A stretch of DNA of 64,000 nucleotides from Variovorax paradoxus (GTDB lineage: Bacteria > Pseudomonadota > Gammaproteobacteria > Burkholderiales > Burkholderiaceae_C), in NCBI RefSeq assembly GCF_022009635.1, contig NZ_CP091716.1, forward strand, positions 4,417,001 through 4,481,000. Reading direction: 5' to 3'. The position numbers and the translations under genes were made by a program. Under the pieces are notes generated by a model. That model was not told where the DNA came from. It saw nothing but the letters and a program-made list of their open reading frames with translations, and searched no databases. Positions 27,958 to 36,881 of the stretch are shown here, piece by piece. Numbering within the stretch: position 1 is the stretch's first letter; each line of letters starts with the position of its first letter.

Positions 27958-29478
27958 ATGCAAAACGGCACCCGCCTCGCAGCGGTCGATCTGGGTTCGA
28001 ACAGCTTCAGGCTGGAAATCGGACAGGTCGACCATGGTCAGATTCATCGCACCGAATATCTCAAGGAGACGGTGCGCCAGGGCAATGGCCTGGACAGCGC
28101 GCGCAACCTCACGACCGAGGCCATGCAGCGCGGCTGGGACGCGCTTGCGCGCTTCGGGGAGCGCCTCGCTGGCTTCAAACGCGCGCAGGTCCGCGCCGTC
28201 GCTACCCAAACATTGCGCGAGGCACGCAATCGCGAGGAATTTCTATTGCGCGCGCGCACCATTCTGGGGTTCGGCATCGACGTGATCCCCGGGCGCGAAG
28301 AAGCCCGCCTGATCTACCAGGGCGTGGCGCACATGCTGCCGCACTCCGACGCCTCCGATCGCGAACGGCGCCTGGTCATCGACATCGGGGGGCGCTCCAC
28401 CGAAATGATCATCGGCCACGCACTGGAGGCCGACCGCATGGAGTCTTACCGTGTCGGCAGCGTGGCCTGGTCAATGAAGCATTTCGGCGAAGGCCTGTTC
28501 ACCCCCACCGCCTTCCGCGCCGCCGAGGTGGCCGCCAAGGCCGTGCTGGACGACGCGCTTGCCACGTACACCCGCGACCAGTGGGACGTGGCCTACGGCG
28601 CCTCCGGCACGATCGGCGCGGTCGGCGACGTCCTGGCCGCGGCCGGCGGCGAGCCCGGGCTCGTCACGCGCGAAGGTCTCGACTGGCTGCTCGACCGCCT
28701 GCTGAAGGCCGGTAGCGCCGACAAGCTGCGCATGGACGGCATGCGCGAAGACCGCAAGGCCGTGATCGGCGGCGGCGTCAGCGTGCTGCGTGCGGTGTTC
28801 GAGCTGCTCGGCATCCAGGAAATGAAAGTCGCCCAGGGCGCGCTGCGCCACGGCGTGCTTTATGAATTGCTGGAACGCGACGAAAGCGTGGCCGACATGC
28901 GCACCGCCACGGTCGCGCGGCTGGCCAACCGCTTCACCGTCGATACGGCGCAAGCCAAGCGCGTGGGCGACACGGCCGCCAGCCTGTTCCTGCAGCTGTC
29001 TCCCGCCGCCCGCGGCGGCAACACGTCGAGTCGCGCCGGCCGCGCGCTGCGCAAGCTGGGCTGGGCGGCACAGCTGCATGAGATTGGCACCCAGATCTCG
29101 CACAGCGACTATCACAAGCATGGCGCCTACATCCTCGACAACGCCGACGCCCCCGGCTTCGCAGTGAACGAGATGCACGCGCTCGGCCAGTTGGTGCTGG
29201 GCCAGCGCGGCAAGCTGCGCAAGCTCGAGGTGGCACTGGACGACGAAACCTTCGTGATGCAACTGCTGTCGCTGCGACTCGCGATCATTCTGTGCCATGC
29301 GCGGCGCGATCCCGATCCGCAGGCGCTGCACCTGGCGGCGCTGGGAGCGCGAGCCTTCACGATCGCCTGCGCGCCGGACTGGGCCGAGGCCTATCCACAG
29401 TCGGCGCACCTGTTGCGCGAAGAAGTGCTGGCCTGGCAGAAGACCAGCAGCTGGCGCGTAGAGCTCAGCGGCTGCTGA
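27958..29478 (+). CDS. ppx: Exopolyphosphatase (Ppx/GppA family)
   Basis: A 506-residue phosphatase of the actin-like ATPase fold. The N-terminal phosphate loop is AAVDLGSNSFRLEIG, the second loop is VIDIGGRSTEMIIG, and the C-terminal part is HD-like helical (ending near YHKHGAYIL). It releases phosphate from polyphosphate or acts on pppGpp. ATG 27958 is chosen because it starts right before the first strand; an upstream ATG (27886) would place 24 extra residues over the promoter. It is divergent from pstS and convergent with sixA. Confidence 0.92.
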   Translation: MQNGTRLAAVDLGSNSFRLEIGQVDHGQIHRTEYLKETVRQGNGLDSARNLTTEAMQRGWDALARFGERLAGFKRAQVRAVATQTLREARNREEFLLRARTILGFGIDVIPGREEARLIYQGVAHMLPHSDASDRERRLVIDIGGRSTEMIIGHALEADRMESYRVGSVAWSMKHFGEGLFTPTAFRAAEVAAKAVLDDALATYTRDQWDVAYGASGTIGAVGDVLAAAGGEPGLVTREGLDWLLDRLLKAGSADKLRMDGMREDRKAVIGGGVSVLRAVFELLGIQEMKVAQGALRHGVLYELLERDESVADMRTATVARLANRFTVDTAQAKRVGDTAASLFLQLSPAARGGNTSSRAGRALRKLGWAAQLHEIGTQISHSDYHKHGAYILDNADAPGFAVNEMHALGQLVLGQRGKLRKLEVALDDETFVMQLLSLRLAIILCHARRDPDPQALHLAALGARAFTIACAPDWAEAYPQSAHLLREEVLAWQKTSSWRVELSGC

Positions 29479-29496
29479 GCCGCGCGAACTCGGCGC

Positions 29497-29964
29497 TCAG
29501 AGCAGTTCCGGCGACTGCACCGTCACCACGACGGTCTGCACGTCGCCGTCGCGCTCGCGCGTGCGGATCCACCAGAGCGCCCCCTTGCGCACGGGGCAGC
29601 TGTCCTGCTTGAGGCCCAGCAGCAGAGAAATCGCCTGCCCCACCGACGGCTGGTGGCCGATCATGAGCACGACCGACTTGCCATTGGGCCACCCGGCAGC
29701 GCCGAGCAACGCCTCGGCCGTGGTGTCGGGCGCCAGTTCGGAGCGCAGCTTGTACTTGCGGCCCAGCGCCAGGGCTGTCTGCTCGCAGCGCCGTGCAGGG
29801 CTGCAAATGATGCGCGTGCCGTCAGGCAGCTGACGGTCGAGCCAGGTCGCCATGCGCTTGGCCTGCTTTTCGCCGCGCGCAGTAAGAGAGCGCTGCAGGT
29901 CGTCGCAGCCCTCGGTCCAGTCCTCGGCTTCGGCGTGGCGCCAGAAGATCAAGTCCATGGTCAT
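29497..29964 (-). CDS. sixA: Phosphohistidine phosphatase SixA-like
   Basis: A 155-residue histidine phosphatase with the catalytic RHG-like motif as FWRHAEAEDW near the N-terminus, ICSPARRCEQTA, and the second catalytic His in LMIGHQPSVGQ. SixA removes phosphate from histidine on phosphorelay or PTS proteins in E. coli; targets here are unknown. The start is ATG 29964; ATG 29958 two codons on is equally possible. It follows ppk by 13 bp on the same strand, so it is likely co-transcribed with it. Confidence 0.88.
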   Translation of the reverse strand: MTMDLIFWRHAEAEDWTEGCDDLQRSLTARGEKQAKRMATWLDRQLPDGTRIICSPARRCEQTALALGRKYKLRSELAPDTTAEALLGAAGWPNGKSVVLMIGHQPSVGQAISLLLGLKQDSCPVRKGALWWIRTRERDGDVQTVVVTVQSPELL

Positions 29965-29977
29965 CGTCTTTCGGTCT

Positions 29978-32116
29978 TCAGTTGCTGGATGCATCCCGGA
30001 GGTGCCCTCGGGATGCATAGCGGTTCATCAGCGCGGCTTGCGCGCCGTGTGCTTCGATCATGCGGGAAGCGCCCGCCTCGCCTGAATGTGTGTCGTGGTT
30101 GACGCGGGTGTAGATGCCATCGCCGCCCAGGTCCCAGGCGTCACGCCCGTCGTGCAGGTAGGCCACCAGGCATTCGTCGATCAGGCGCTGGCGCAGGCCC
30201 GGGTCGGTCACCGGCCAGGCAAGTTCGATGCGCCGCATCATGTTGCGGTTCATCCAGTCGGCGCTAGAGAGATAGAGCGACTCGTCCTCACCGTTGCGGA
30301 AGTAGAAGACCCGCGAATGCTCGAGGAAACGCCCGATGACCGAGCGCACGCGAATGTTGTCGGTCAGCCCCGGCACCTGCGCCGGCAGCGTGCAGGCGCC
30401 GCGCACGATCAGGTCGATCTTCACGCCCTTCTGCCCCGCGCGGATCAGCGCGGCGATGATTTCCTCGTCGGTCAGCGCATTCATCTTGGCGACGATGCGG
30501 GTCGGTTGCCCCGCTGCAGCCGCCACGCCCAATGCATCAATCTGTGTGACGAGGTTTTTGTGCAGGTCGAACGGCGCCAGCCACATGCGGTTGAGCTTGG
30601 GCAGGCGGCTCTGGCTTGCGAGGTGGACGAACACGGTCTCCATGTCGGCCGTCAGCAGCGGGTCGGCCGTGAGATGGCTGATGTCGGTGTAGAGCTTGGC
30701 GGTACGCGGGTTGTAGTTGCCCGTGGAGAGATGGCCATAGCGGCGCATCTGCTTCCCTTCGCGGCGGGTCACCAGCAGCATCTTGGCGTGGGTCTTCAGG
30801 CCGACCACGCCGTACACCACCTGCGCACCGATCGACTCGAGCATCTCGGCCCAGTTGATGTTGGCCTCTTCGTCGAAGCGCGCCTTCAGTTCCACCACCA
30901 CCGTGACTTCCTTGCCGCGGCGCACTGCTTCGCGAAGGAGATCCATCAGCACCGAGTCGGCACCGGTGCGGTAGATGGTCTGCTTGATCGCCAGCACCTG
31001 GGGGTCGAGCACCGCCTCGCGCAGGAACGCGAGCACGCCGTCGAAGCTCTCGAAGGGCTGGTGGATCAGCACGTCCCCGCGCTGCAGCCGATCGAAGAAC
31101 GATTGCGACGGCGACAGCGTGACCGGGTACGACGCCGGATACGGCGGAAAGCGCAGCTTGGGCTCGTCGAGCAGGTCCGCCAGTTGGGTGAACCGGGCCA
31201 GATTCACCGGACCGTGCACGCGGTACAGCGCCTGCGGCGGCAGGTTGAACTGCGCCAGCAGGAAACTCGCCAGCGACTCCGCGCAGCTCGATGACACCTC
31301 CAGCCGCACGGCCTGGCCGTAGTGGCGGTGCTGCAGACCCTGGCGCAACGCGGTGCGCAGGTTCTTGACGTCTTCTTCGTCCACGGCAAGGTCGGAATGC
31401 CGCGTAACGCGGAACTGCGAAAAATCGCCCACCTCGCGGCCTGGGAACATGCTCGACAGGTGCGCACGCACCACGCTCGAAAGCGCTACGAACAGCGTCT
31501 TGCCGTCCGACACCTTGGCCGGCATCTTGATCAGGCGCGGCAGCACGCGCGGCACCTTCACGATCTGGATCGGGTTTTCTCGCCCGAAGGCGTCCTTGCC
31601 GCCCAGCCGCACGATGAAGTTGAGCGACTTGTTCGCCACCTGCGGGAACGGATGCGCCGGATCCAGCCCGACCGGGATCAGCAGCGGGCGCACTTCGCGC
31701 TCGAAATACTCGCTGACCCACTTGCGTTGCGCCGGGTTGCGCTCGCCATGCGAAATGATGTGGATGCCGTGCGTGGCAAAGGTCGGCATCAGCTCGTCGT
31801 TGTACAGCGCGTACTGGCGCGCCACGAGCGTGTGGGCGGCTTCGGCCAGGCGCTCGAACGATTCGACGGTATAGGTGCCTTTGTGGTCTCCGGCGCTGCC
31901 CGCGATCAGGTGCGGCGCGGCACGGACTTCGAAGAACTCGTCGAGATTCGACGAAACGATGCAAAGGTAGCGCAGCCGCTCGATGAGCGGCACTTCGGGC
32001 CGATGAGCCCAGTCGAGCACGCGCTCGTTGAATGACAGGATGCTGTGATCGCGGTCCAGCAGCGTGAACGTGGGCGCCGCGACGTCAAGCGACGGATCTG
32101 CGGGGTCGGATTGCAT
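29978..32116 (-). CDS. ppk: Polyphosphate kinase 1
   Basis: A 712-residue PPK1 making polyphosphate from ATP. The N domain starts LLDRDHSILSFNERVLDW. The autophosphorylated His is in KTHAKMLLVTRREGKQMRRY and the second conserved His in GHLSTGNYNPRTAKLYTD, matching E. coli His435/His454 contexts. ATG 32116 (MQSDPADPS) is chosen; the frame is open to 32299, but that stretch carries the pho-box array and has no PPK similarity that I recognise. It forms a phosphate-storage pair with ppx and sits between sixA and olsB. Confidence 0.95.
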   Translation of the reverse strand: MQSDPADPSLDVAAPTFTLLDRDHSILSFNERVLDWAHRPEVPLIERLRYLCIVSSNLDEFFEVRAAPHLIAGSAGDHKGTYTVESFERLAEAAHTLVARQYALYNDELMPTFATHGIHIISHGERNPAQRKWVSEYFEREVRPLLIPVGLDPAHPFPQVANKSLNFIVRLGGKDAFGRENPIQIVKVPRVLPRLIKMPAKVSDGKTLFVALSSVVRAHLSSMFPGREVGDFSQFRVTRHSDLAVDEEDVKNLRTALRQGLQHRHYGQAVRLEVSSSCAESLASFLLAQFNLPPQALYRVHGPVNLARFTQLADLLDEPKLRFPPYPASYPVTLSPSQSFFDRLQRGDVLIHQPFESFDGVLAFLREAVLDPQVLAIKQTIYRTGADSVLMDLLREAVRRGKEVTVVVELKARFDEEANINWAEMLESIGAQVVYGVVGLKTHAKMLLVTRREGKQMRRYGHLSTGNYNPRTAKLYTDISHLTADPLLTADMETVFVHLASQSRLPKLNRMWLAPFDLHKNLVTQIDALGVAAAAGQPTRIVAKMNALTDEEIIAALIRAGQKGVKIDLIVRGACTLPAQVPGLTDNIRVRSVIGRFLEHSRVFYFRNGEDESLYLSSADWMNRNMMRRIELAWPVTDPGLRQRLIDECLVAYLHDGRDAWDLGGDGIYTRVNHDTHSGEAGASRMIEAHGAQAALMNRYASRGHLRDASSN

Positions 32117-32186
32117 AGGCACTGATTCTGGAGCAAGCGGCACAGGAGAACACGTAGGCTGAAATATGACAGTGTCAGCCTCGCTT

Positions 32187-32213
32187 GTGTCAGTTAGATG
32201 ACATTCTTGTGAC
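32187..32213 (-). promoter_or_regulatory. Candidate pho box upstream of ppk
   Basis: On the minus strand, GTCAC (32213-32209), GTCAT (32202-32198) and GACAC (32191-32187) are spaced exactly 11 bp, 71-97 bp before the chosen ppk ATG. A further GACACTGTCAT stretch follows downstream. Confidence 0.7.
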
Positions 32214-32295
32214 GCCCCTGTGCCAACTGCGACAGGTTCGGCGGTTCCGCTGGGAGAAGCAAGCGGCCCCGGTTCGGGCCGGGCAGCCGCCGGCT

Positions 32296-33180
32296 TCATG
32301 CGCCCAGGAAGTGCTTGCGGTAACGCGCCGGCAAATCGTCAATGCGCATCAGCATCGGCAGATCGGCGGCATTGAAATCCGGATCCCAGGCCGGTGCGCC
32401 GAGCACCTTGGCCCCCAGGCGCAGGTAACCCTTGATGAGTGCAGGCGGCTCCACGTCGAGCGTGCTGTCCAGACGCTCGACCGGCAGCGGCAGGCGCGGC
32501 TGCACCTGATACTGGATCGGTGCCATGTGGCTGGCCGACACCTGGCGCCAGATGCTCGCGGCGGCATCGCCATTCGTCACACCATTGTGTGACATGGGAA
32601 TGCTCGCGCAGCCGATCATGGTGTCGAGCTTGTTACGGTGCATGAAACCGGCCAGAGCACCCCACAGCGCCAGGATCACGCCGCCTTGGCGGTGTTCGGG
32701 GTGCACGCAGCTGCGACCCAGCTCGACCATGCGCTCGCGAAGGTCGCGCAGGCGGGTGAGGTCGAATTCAGTATCGCTGTAGGTGCTGCCGACGCGGCGC
32801 GCCTGCGCCGGGGTCAGCACGCGGTACGTGCCGATGACTTGCTGCGTCAGTTCGTCGCGCACCAGCAGGTGTTCGCAGAAATCGTCGAACAGGTCGATGT
32901 CGTGGCCGGCCAGCGGTGAGGACACGCGGGCGCCCATCTCGCCGACGAACACGTCGTAACGCAGGCGTTGCGCGGCGCGCACATCATCGAGGTGGCGGGC
33001 CCAGCCCACAGTGATGCCCTGACGGGCTTCGGTGGATGGCGGAAGAATGACAGCGGGCGCCTGGGGCACCGACGTGCGGGCAGCGGTGGTGGTCGAAACA
33101 CCAACTGCGGGAGCGGGCCACAAGGCCGCGCGCAGCCCGATCTGCGAAAGCGGAAACGTCGGGTTGGGCAGTTCTTTCAT
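32296..33180 (-). CDS. olsB: OlsB-like L-ornithine N-alpha-acyltransferase (GNAT-type)
   Basis: A 294-residue acyltransferase of the hemolysin/OlsB group. A variable N-terminal 60 residues are followed by the GNAT-like core: AQRLRYDVFVGEMGA, DDFCEHLLVRDE, GTYRVLTP, ELGRSCVHPEHR and MIGCASIPMSHNG. OlsB makes lyso-ornithine lipid from ornithine and a 3-hydroxyacyl-ACP. In some bacteria ornithine lipids replace phospholipids under phosphate starvation. ATG 33180 is preferred over the longer frame from 33231, which would run into a candidate pho box. No olsA-like partner is adjacent. Other 3-hydroxyacyl N-acyltransferases cannot be excluded. Confidence 0.75.
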   Translation of the reverse strand: MKELPNPTFPLSQIGLRAALWPAPAVGVSTTTAARTSVPQAPAVILPPSTEARQGITVGWARHLDDVRAAQRLRYDVFVGEMGARVSSPLAGHDIDLFDDFCEHLLVRDELTQQVIGTYRVLTPAQARRVGSTYSDTEFDLTRLRDLRERMVELGRSCVHPEHRQGGVILALWGALAGFMHRNKLDTMIGCASIPMSHNGVTNGDAAASIWRQVSASHMAPIQYQVQPRLPLPVERLDSTLDVEPPALIKGYLRLGAKVLGAPAWDPDFNAADLPMLMRIDDLPARYRKHFLGA

Positions 33181-33229
33181 GGGGAACCCTTTCTGCCGAG
33201 GGAGTCTCCGCACCTGCCATGAAGCCGGC

Positions 33230-33256
33230 ATGTCAGGAACATTGCAAGCACATGAC
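33230..33256 (-). promoter_or_regulatory. Candidate pho box upstream of olsB
   Basis: On the minus strand, GTCAT (33256-33252), GCAAT (33245-33241) and GACAT (33234-33230) at 11-bp spacing, 50-76 bp before the olsB ATG. The middle unit is a weak match, but the layout copies the ppk array. Confidence 0.5.
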
Positions 33257-33325
33257 GGTGTTACAGCCCCTCTGGCGCACTTCGTCGTCTAATGCGGTGG
33301 ACTCGCGAAAAGGAGCTTTTCACGC

Positions 33326-35005
33326 ATGGCCACCGACGCACGCGGCACCGACAACGGCCGCCTCCAGCAGACCTTTCCCGTACTCAGTGACACCGAGATT
33401 GCGCGCATTGCGCGTTTCGGCACCGTGCAGCAGTTCGCGCGCGGTACGCGACTTTTCACGGCCGGCGAAACTGGCCCCGGCATGTTCGTGCTGCTCAAAG
33501 GGGTCGTGGCGGTCACGCAACGTGACGGGCTCGGGCATGTCGTGCCCATCGTGCGGCAGGGCCCGGGAGAATTCCTGGCCGAAGTCGGCCAATTGAGCGG
33601 CCGCCCTGCCTTGGTCGACGGACACGCCGATGAAGACGTCGAGGTGCTGCTCGTGCCTCCGGCGCAGCTACGCGCCCTGCTGGTCGCCGAAGCCGACCTG
33701 GGCGAACGCATCACCCGCGCACTCATCCTGCGGCGCGTGGCGCTGATCGAATCCGGCGCTAGCGGCCCGGTGCTGATCGGCCCTCCGCAGTCGCCCGACA
33801 TGGCGCGGCTGGAGAACTTTCTTCGGCGCAACGGCTACCCCTATCACCTGGTCGACGCGGATGAAGACAGCGACGCCGCCGCACTCATTGCGCAGTACGG
33901 CGCGGGAAAGCTGCTGGCCGTGTGCCCCGACGGCTCCGTGCTGGTGAACCCTAGCGACGACGCGCTGGCGCGCTGCCTGGGCATGGTCGACACCGCCGAA
34001 CGCGACGAGTTGTACGACGTGGCCGTCGTGGGCGCCGGGCCGGCCGGCCTGGCGACGGCGGTGTACGCCGCCTCCGAGGGCCTGCGCGTGATCGTGCTCG
34101 ATTGCCGCGCTTTCGGCGGACAGGCCGGCGCCAGCGCGCGCATAGAAAACTACCTGGGCTTTCCGACCGGCATCTCGGGCCAGGCACTCGCGGGCCGCGC
34201 CTTCGTGCAGGCGCAGAAGTTCGGCGTGGAGATGCTGATCCCCGCCAAGGTGACATCGCTGGACTGCTCGCGCGACAACCCACAGGAGAGCTTGCGTATT
34301 TCGCTGGCCGATGGCCGCGCCATCAACGCGCGCACCGTGGTGATTGCCAGCGGCGCGCGCTACCGGCGGCCCGCCGTGCCGCGCCTGGCCGAGTTCGAAG
34401 GCCGCGGCATCTGGTACTGGGCCTCGGCCATCGAAGCGAAGATCTGCTCGCAGCAGGAAGTGGCACTGGTCGGCGGCGGCAACTCCGCGGGACAGGCGGC
34501 AGTGTTTCTGTCGCGCCACGCGGCCAAGGTCAACGTGCTGGTGCGCGGGCCGTCGCTCGCGGCCAGCATGTCGCGCTACCTGATCGACCGCATCGAAGCC
34601 ACGCCCAACATCTCGCTGCAGCCTCACACCGAGCTGATCAGCCTGCACGGCGGATCGGACGAAGGCCTCACGGGTGCGACGTGGCGCTGCCACACGTCGG
34701 GCAACGAACACGACTGCCCTGCGCGCAACATTTTCCTGTTCGTGGGCGCGGAGCCTGAGACCTCGTGGCTCGAAGGCTGCGGCGTGTCCGTCGACAAACA
34801 CGGCTTCGTGCTGACCGGCGCGGCTGCGAGCAGTGGCTTTCCGGCGCGGCCGGCGACCGCGCTCGAGTCCAGCGTGCCTGGCGTGTTTGCCGTGGGTGAC
34901 GTGCGCTCGGGCTCGGTCAAGCGCGTCGGCGGCGCCATCGGCGAAGGCGCGGCTGCAGTCGCGCTGATTCATCAACACCTGTCGCAGGCCTCGACCACGG
35001 CCTGA
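33326..35005 (+). CDS. Cyclic-nucleotide-binding domain / thioredoxin-reductase-like fusion flavoprotein
   Basis: A 559-residue three-part protein. Residues 1-130 form a cNMP-binding (CRP-like) domain (GTRLFTAGETGPGMFVLLKG). A short thioredoxin/glutaredoxin-like segment (ARLENFLRRNGYPYHLVD) follows. From about residue 230 there is a TrxR-like FAD/NAD(P) module with VGAGPAGLATAVYAAS, FGGQAGASARIENYLGFP, VGGGNSAGQAA and FAVGDVRSGSVKRV. The redox CxxC of thioredoxin reductase is missing from the expected NAD domain position, so it is probably not a classical TrxR. The small zinc-finger gene follows 29 bp later on the same strand. Confidence 0.88.
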   Translation: MATDARGTDNGRLQQTFPVLSDTEIARIARFGTVQQFARGTRLFTAGETGPGMFVLLKGVVAVTQRDGLGHVVPIVRQGPGEFLAEVGQLSGRPALVDGHADEDVEVLLVPPAQLRALLVAEADLGERITRALILRRVALIESGASGPVLIGPPQSPDMARLENFLRRNGYPYHLVDADEDSDAAALIAQYGAGKLLAVCPDGSVLVNPSDDALARCLGMVDTAERDELYDVAVVGAGPAGLATAVYAASEGLRVIVLDCRAFGGQAGASARIENYLGFPTGISGQALAGRAFVQAQKFGVEMLIPAKVTSLDCSRDNPQESLRISLADGRAINARTVVIASGARYRRPAVPRLAEFEGRGIWYWASAIEAKICSQQEVALVGGGNSAGQAAVFLSRHAAKVNVLVRGPSLAASMSRYLIDRIEATPNISLQPHTELISLHGGSDEGLTGATWRCHTSGNEHDCPARNIFLFVGAEPETSWLEGCGVSVDKHGFVLTGAAASSGFPARPATALESSVPGVFAVGDVRSGSVKRVGGAIGEGAAAVALIHQHLSQASTTA

Positions 35006-35034
35006 TCGATCTTGAATCACAAAGGAGCTGATTC

Positions 35035-35298
35035 GTGCCCATCAAACCCTGCGACCACGTGCCCGCCGACATCGCGCAACCGTACACCCTGCGCGGCTGC
35101 GAAGACTGCTTGAAAACAGGCGACACCTGGGTCCACCTTCGCCTGTGCGTGCACTGCGGCCACGTGGGGTGCTGCGACTCGTCGAAGAACCGGCATGCGA
35201 CGAAGCATTCGCATGCGGAAGACCATCCGGTGATCCAGTCGATCGAGCCTGGGGAAGATTGGATGTGGTGCAACGTGCATCAGAAGCAGGTTGGCTGA
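35035..35298 (+). CDS. UBP-type zinc finger domain protein
   Basis: An 87-residue protein from GTG 35035, preceded by a clear AAAGGAG at 35021-35027. Cysteines and histidines follow the UBP/ZnF pattern: C..H near residue 6, GCEDCLKTG, CVHCGHVGCCDSS, HATKHSHAEDHPV and a terminal WCNVH. Bacterial members often sit next to or fuse with TrxR-like flavoproteins, as here. A partner role to the upstream fusion protein is inference. Confidence 0.85.
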   Translation: MPIKPCDHVPADIAQPYTLRGCEDCLKTGDTWVHLRLCVHCGHVGCCDSSKNRHATKHSHAEDHPVIQSIEPGEDWMWCNVHQKQVG

Positions 35299-35412
35299 TC
35301 GGGGGCATGACCATAGGCCGCATCAACATCTGGTCGATAAGTAAGGCTCCGGGCTTAGGGATTCACTTTCGCGCCGTAACCATGCCGAGTTCAACAAGTA
35401 GAGGATTGAGGC

Positions 35413-35808
35413 ATGGTTTTTCTGCGCATCGCGCTATTGGTGTTCTGGGTGTACTTTTCGTGGACCATGGGGCAGATCCCGTCCAATGAGATCAACACAT
35501 TCGGCACGGTCGTATCCCTTTCATCCCTGTTGGCAGCCGCACTGCTCTATCTGCTGCCTACCTATGAAGCATTGCGCCGCAAGCACGCCAGCCTTATTGC
35601 GGTTTCCTTGATCAATGTATTTTTAGGATGAACGTTCGTCGCGTGGGCGGCGGCGATGGCATGGGCCTGCATTGGCGTCGACCGATCGAAAACAGACCAA
35701 CAGGTCGATACAGAAGCTCCCATGAAGAGTTGCCCCTTCCGTGCGGAGCGCATCAAGGCTGAGGCCATCAAGTGCAAGCATTGCGAATCGATGCTTGCTG
35801 ATGCCTAG
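35413..35808 (+). pseudogene. Superinfection-immunity-like membrane protein with zinc ribbon, broken by an in-frame TGA
   Basis: The first 72 codons encode two hydrophobic helices and LLYLLPTYEALRRKH, the pattern of the superinfection immunity family, up to INVFLG. At 35629-35631 TGA stands where this family has a conserved Trp (LGW). The same frame then stays open for 59 codons (TFVAWAAAMAW..., MKSCPFRAERIKAEAIKCKH) to TAG 35806. The C-terminal part is a zinc ribbon whose second cysteine is Arg (CPFR instead of CPFC), so both halves show decay. It lies at the start of the accessory region. The family call is from memory of the motif. Confidence 0.7.
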
Positions 35809-36038
35809 GATCCGCGTTCTGAAAAGACTGAAAAGGGCGAGCCAGACGGCGTGCCGGCATTCGATCCACCCGATGGCGTGCCAAACGGTTCCCCGCCAGG
35901 CGAACGGTAGTGGCAGCCAACGGCACTGAGACCGCACTCTCAAATTGACATAGAAAGTTCACATTCTTGGGTCTTGCTACGGTACATTTGCTCGCCTTTC
36001 GACCTCGCGCGGAGAAGGTAGCTTTTGTGCCGAAGGCC

Positions 36039-36881
36039 ATGCAAATAAACGCTCTCAAGAATTTTCAAGTCGCACTGGCCATCCTGCTTTTTTGCAATTC
36101 AGCCATCGCGTTCCAATGGCCGGAAAACAAGAAGAGTGCTGTCAGCCTGACTTCCGATGACGGATGGAACTCACAGCTCCTCCAGGCGGCGATCCTTGAT
36201 TCCCGAGGAATCAAAGGCACCTTCTACCTCGCTGCAGTAGGCACGGTCACACTGCATGCCAAGCAGTGGGCCAAGGTCCACCGGCGCGGGCATGAGGTAG
36301 GAAACCACTCCTTCTCGCATTGGAACAACAAAATCCTGGCGACCAAAACGAAGCGAGAAGTTGCGATCGACATTGGCAGCATGGAGGCGTGGCTGCTCCA
36401 TAACATCTACGGCAAGGTGCCTACCGACCACACTTACGCCTACCCTCATGGCAACGGCATGATGGGCTCGCAGGAGACGATCGGAAGCAGGCAGGCCGGC
36501 GCATGCGAGTACGAGATGCTCTTGTCCACCATGGTCACGGGCGCGCGCACGCTCGGCTCCGGAGAGAACGAACCCGAAACAGTGGCCAAGCGGCGCTTCG
36601 GCATCAGCGGCATTCCCGTCAACGGGGACGATACGACCGCATTCAACATCGCCAAGAACGCCATCGACAATGGCATCGCCAAGGGCACTTGGACGGTTGC
36701 TGTCTTTCACTCTCTCGGTGACGCAGGCGACGGCTACTCGATCAGCCGCGCGGCGTACACGCGAATTGCGGACTATCTAGTCTCACGCGAAGCCGATCTC
36801 TACATAGCGCCGGTCGTCACAGTAAAAAATCACATATTGGCCAACACGGTGCCCTCCGGCTCAGCCTGCGCGTCGCTGTAA
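36039..36881 (+). CDS. Secreted polysaccharide deacetylase (NodB homology)
   Basis: A 280-residue protein. A signal peptide (residues 1-25, ending AIAF) is followed by a carbohydrate-esterase-4 domain with the catalytic Asp pair in SLTSDDGWNS, the metal histidines in GHEVGNHSFSHW (HxxxH), and YAYPHGNG in place of the usual RPPYG motif. Such enzymes remove N-acetyl groups from peptidoglycan, chitin-like or exopolysaccharides. The start is ATG 36039, directly at the signal peptide. The gene stands alone on the plus strand inside the accessory region. Confidence 0.82.
   Translation: MQINALKNFQVALAILLFCNSAIAFQWPENKKSAVSLTSDDGWNSQLLQAAILDSRGIKGTFYLAAVGTVTLHAKQWAKVHRRGHEVGNHSFSHWNNKILATKTKREVAIDIGSMEAWLLHNIYGKVPTDHTYAYPHGNGMMGSQETIGSRQAGACEYEMLLSTMVTGARTLGSGENEPETVAKRRFGISGIPVNGDDTTAFNIAKNAIDNGIAKGTWTVAVFHSLGDAGDGYSISRAAYTRIADYLVSREADLYIAPVVTVKNHILANTVPSGSACASL

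Noticed and set aside
32117..32299. N-terminal extension of PPK
   Set aside because: No PPK similarity and it contains the three-unit pho box.
35300..35412. Left attachment site for the island
   Set aside because: I looked for the 3' end of tRNA-Arg here and found no copy.
35629..35631. Selenocysteine or readthrough at the in-frame TGA
   Set aside because: The family has Trp there, no SECIS-like hairpin is evident, and the zinc ribbon is also damaged.
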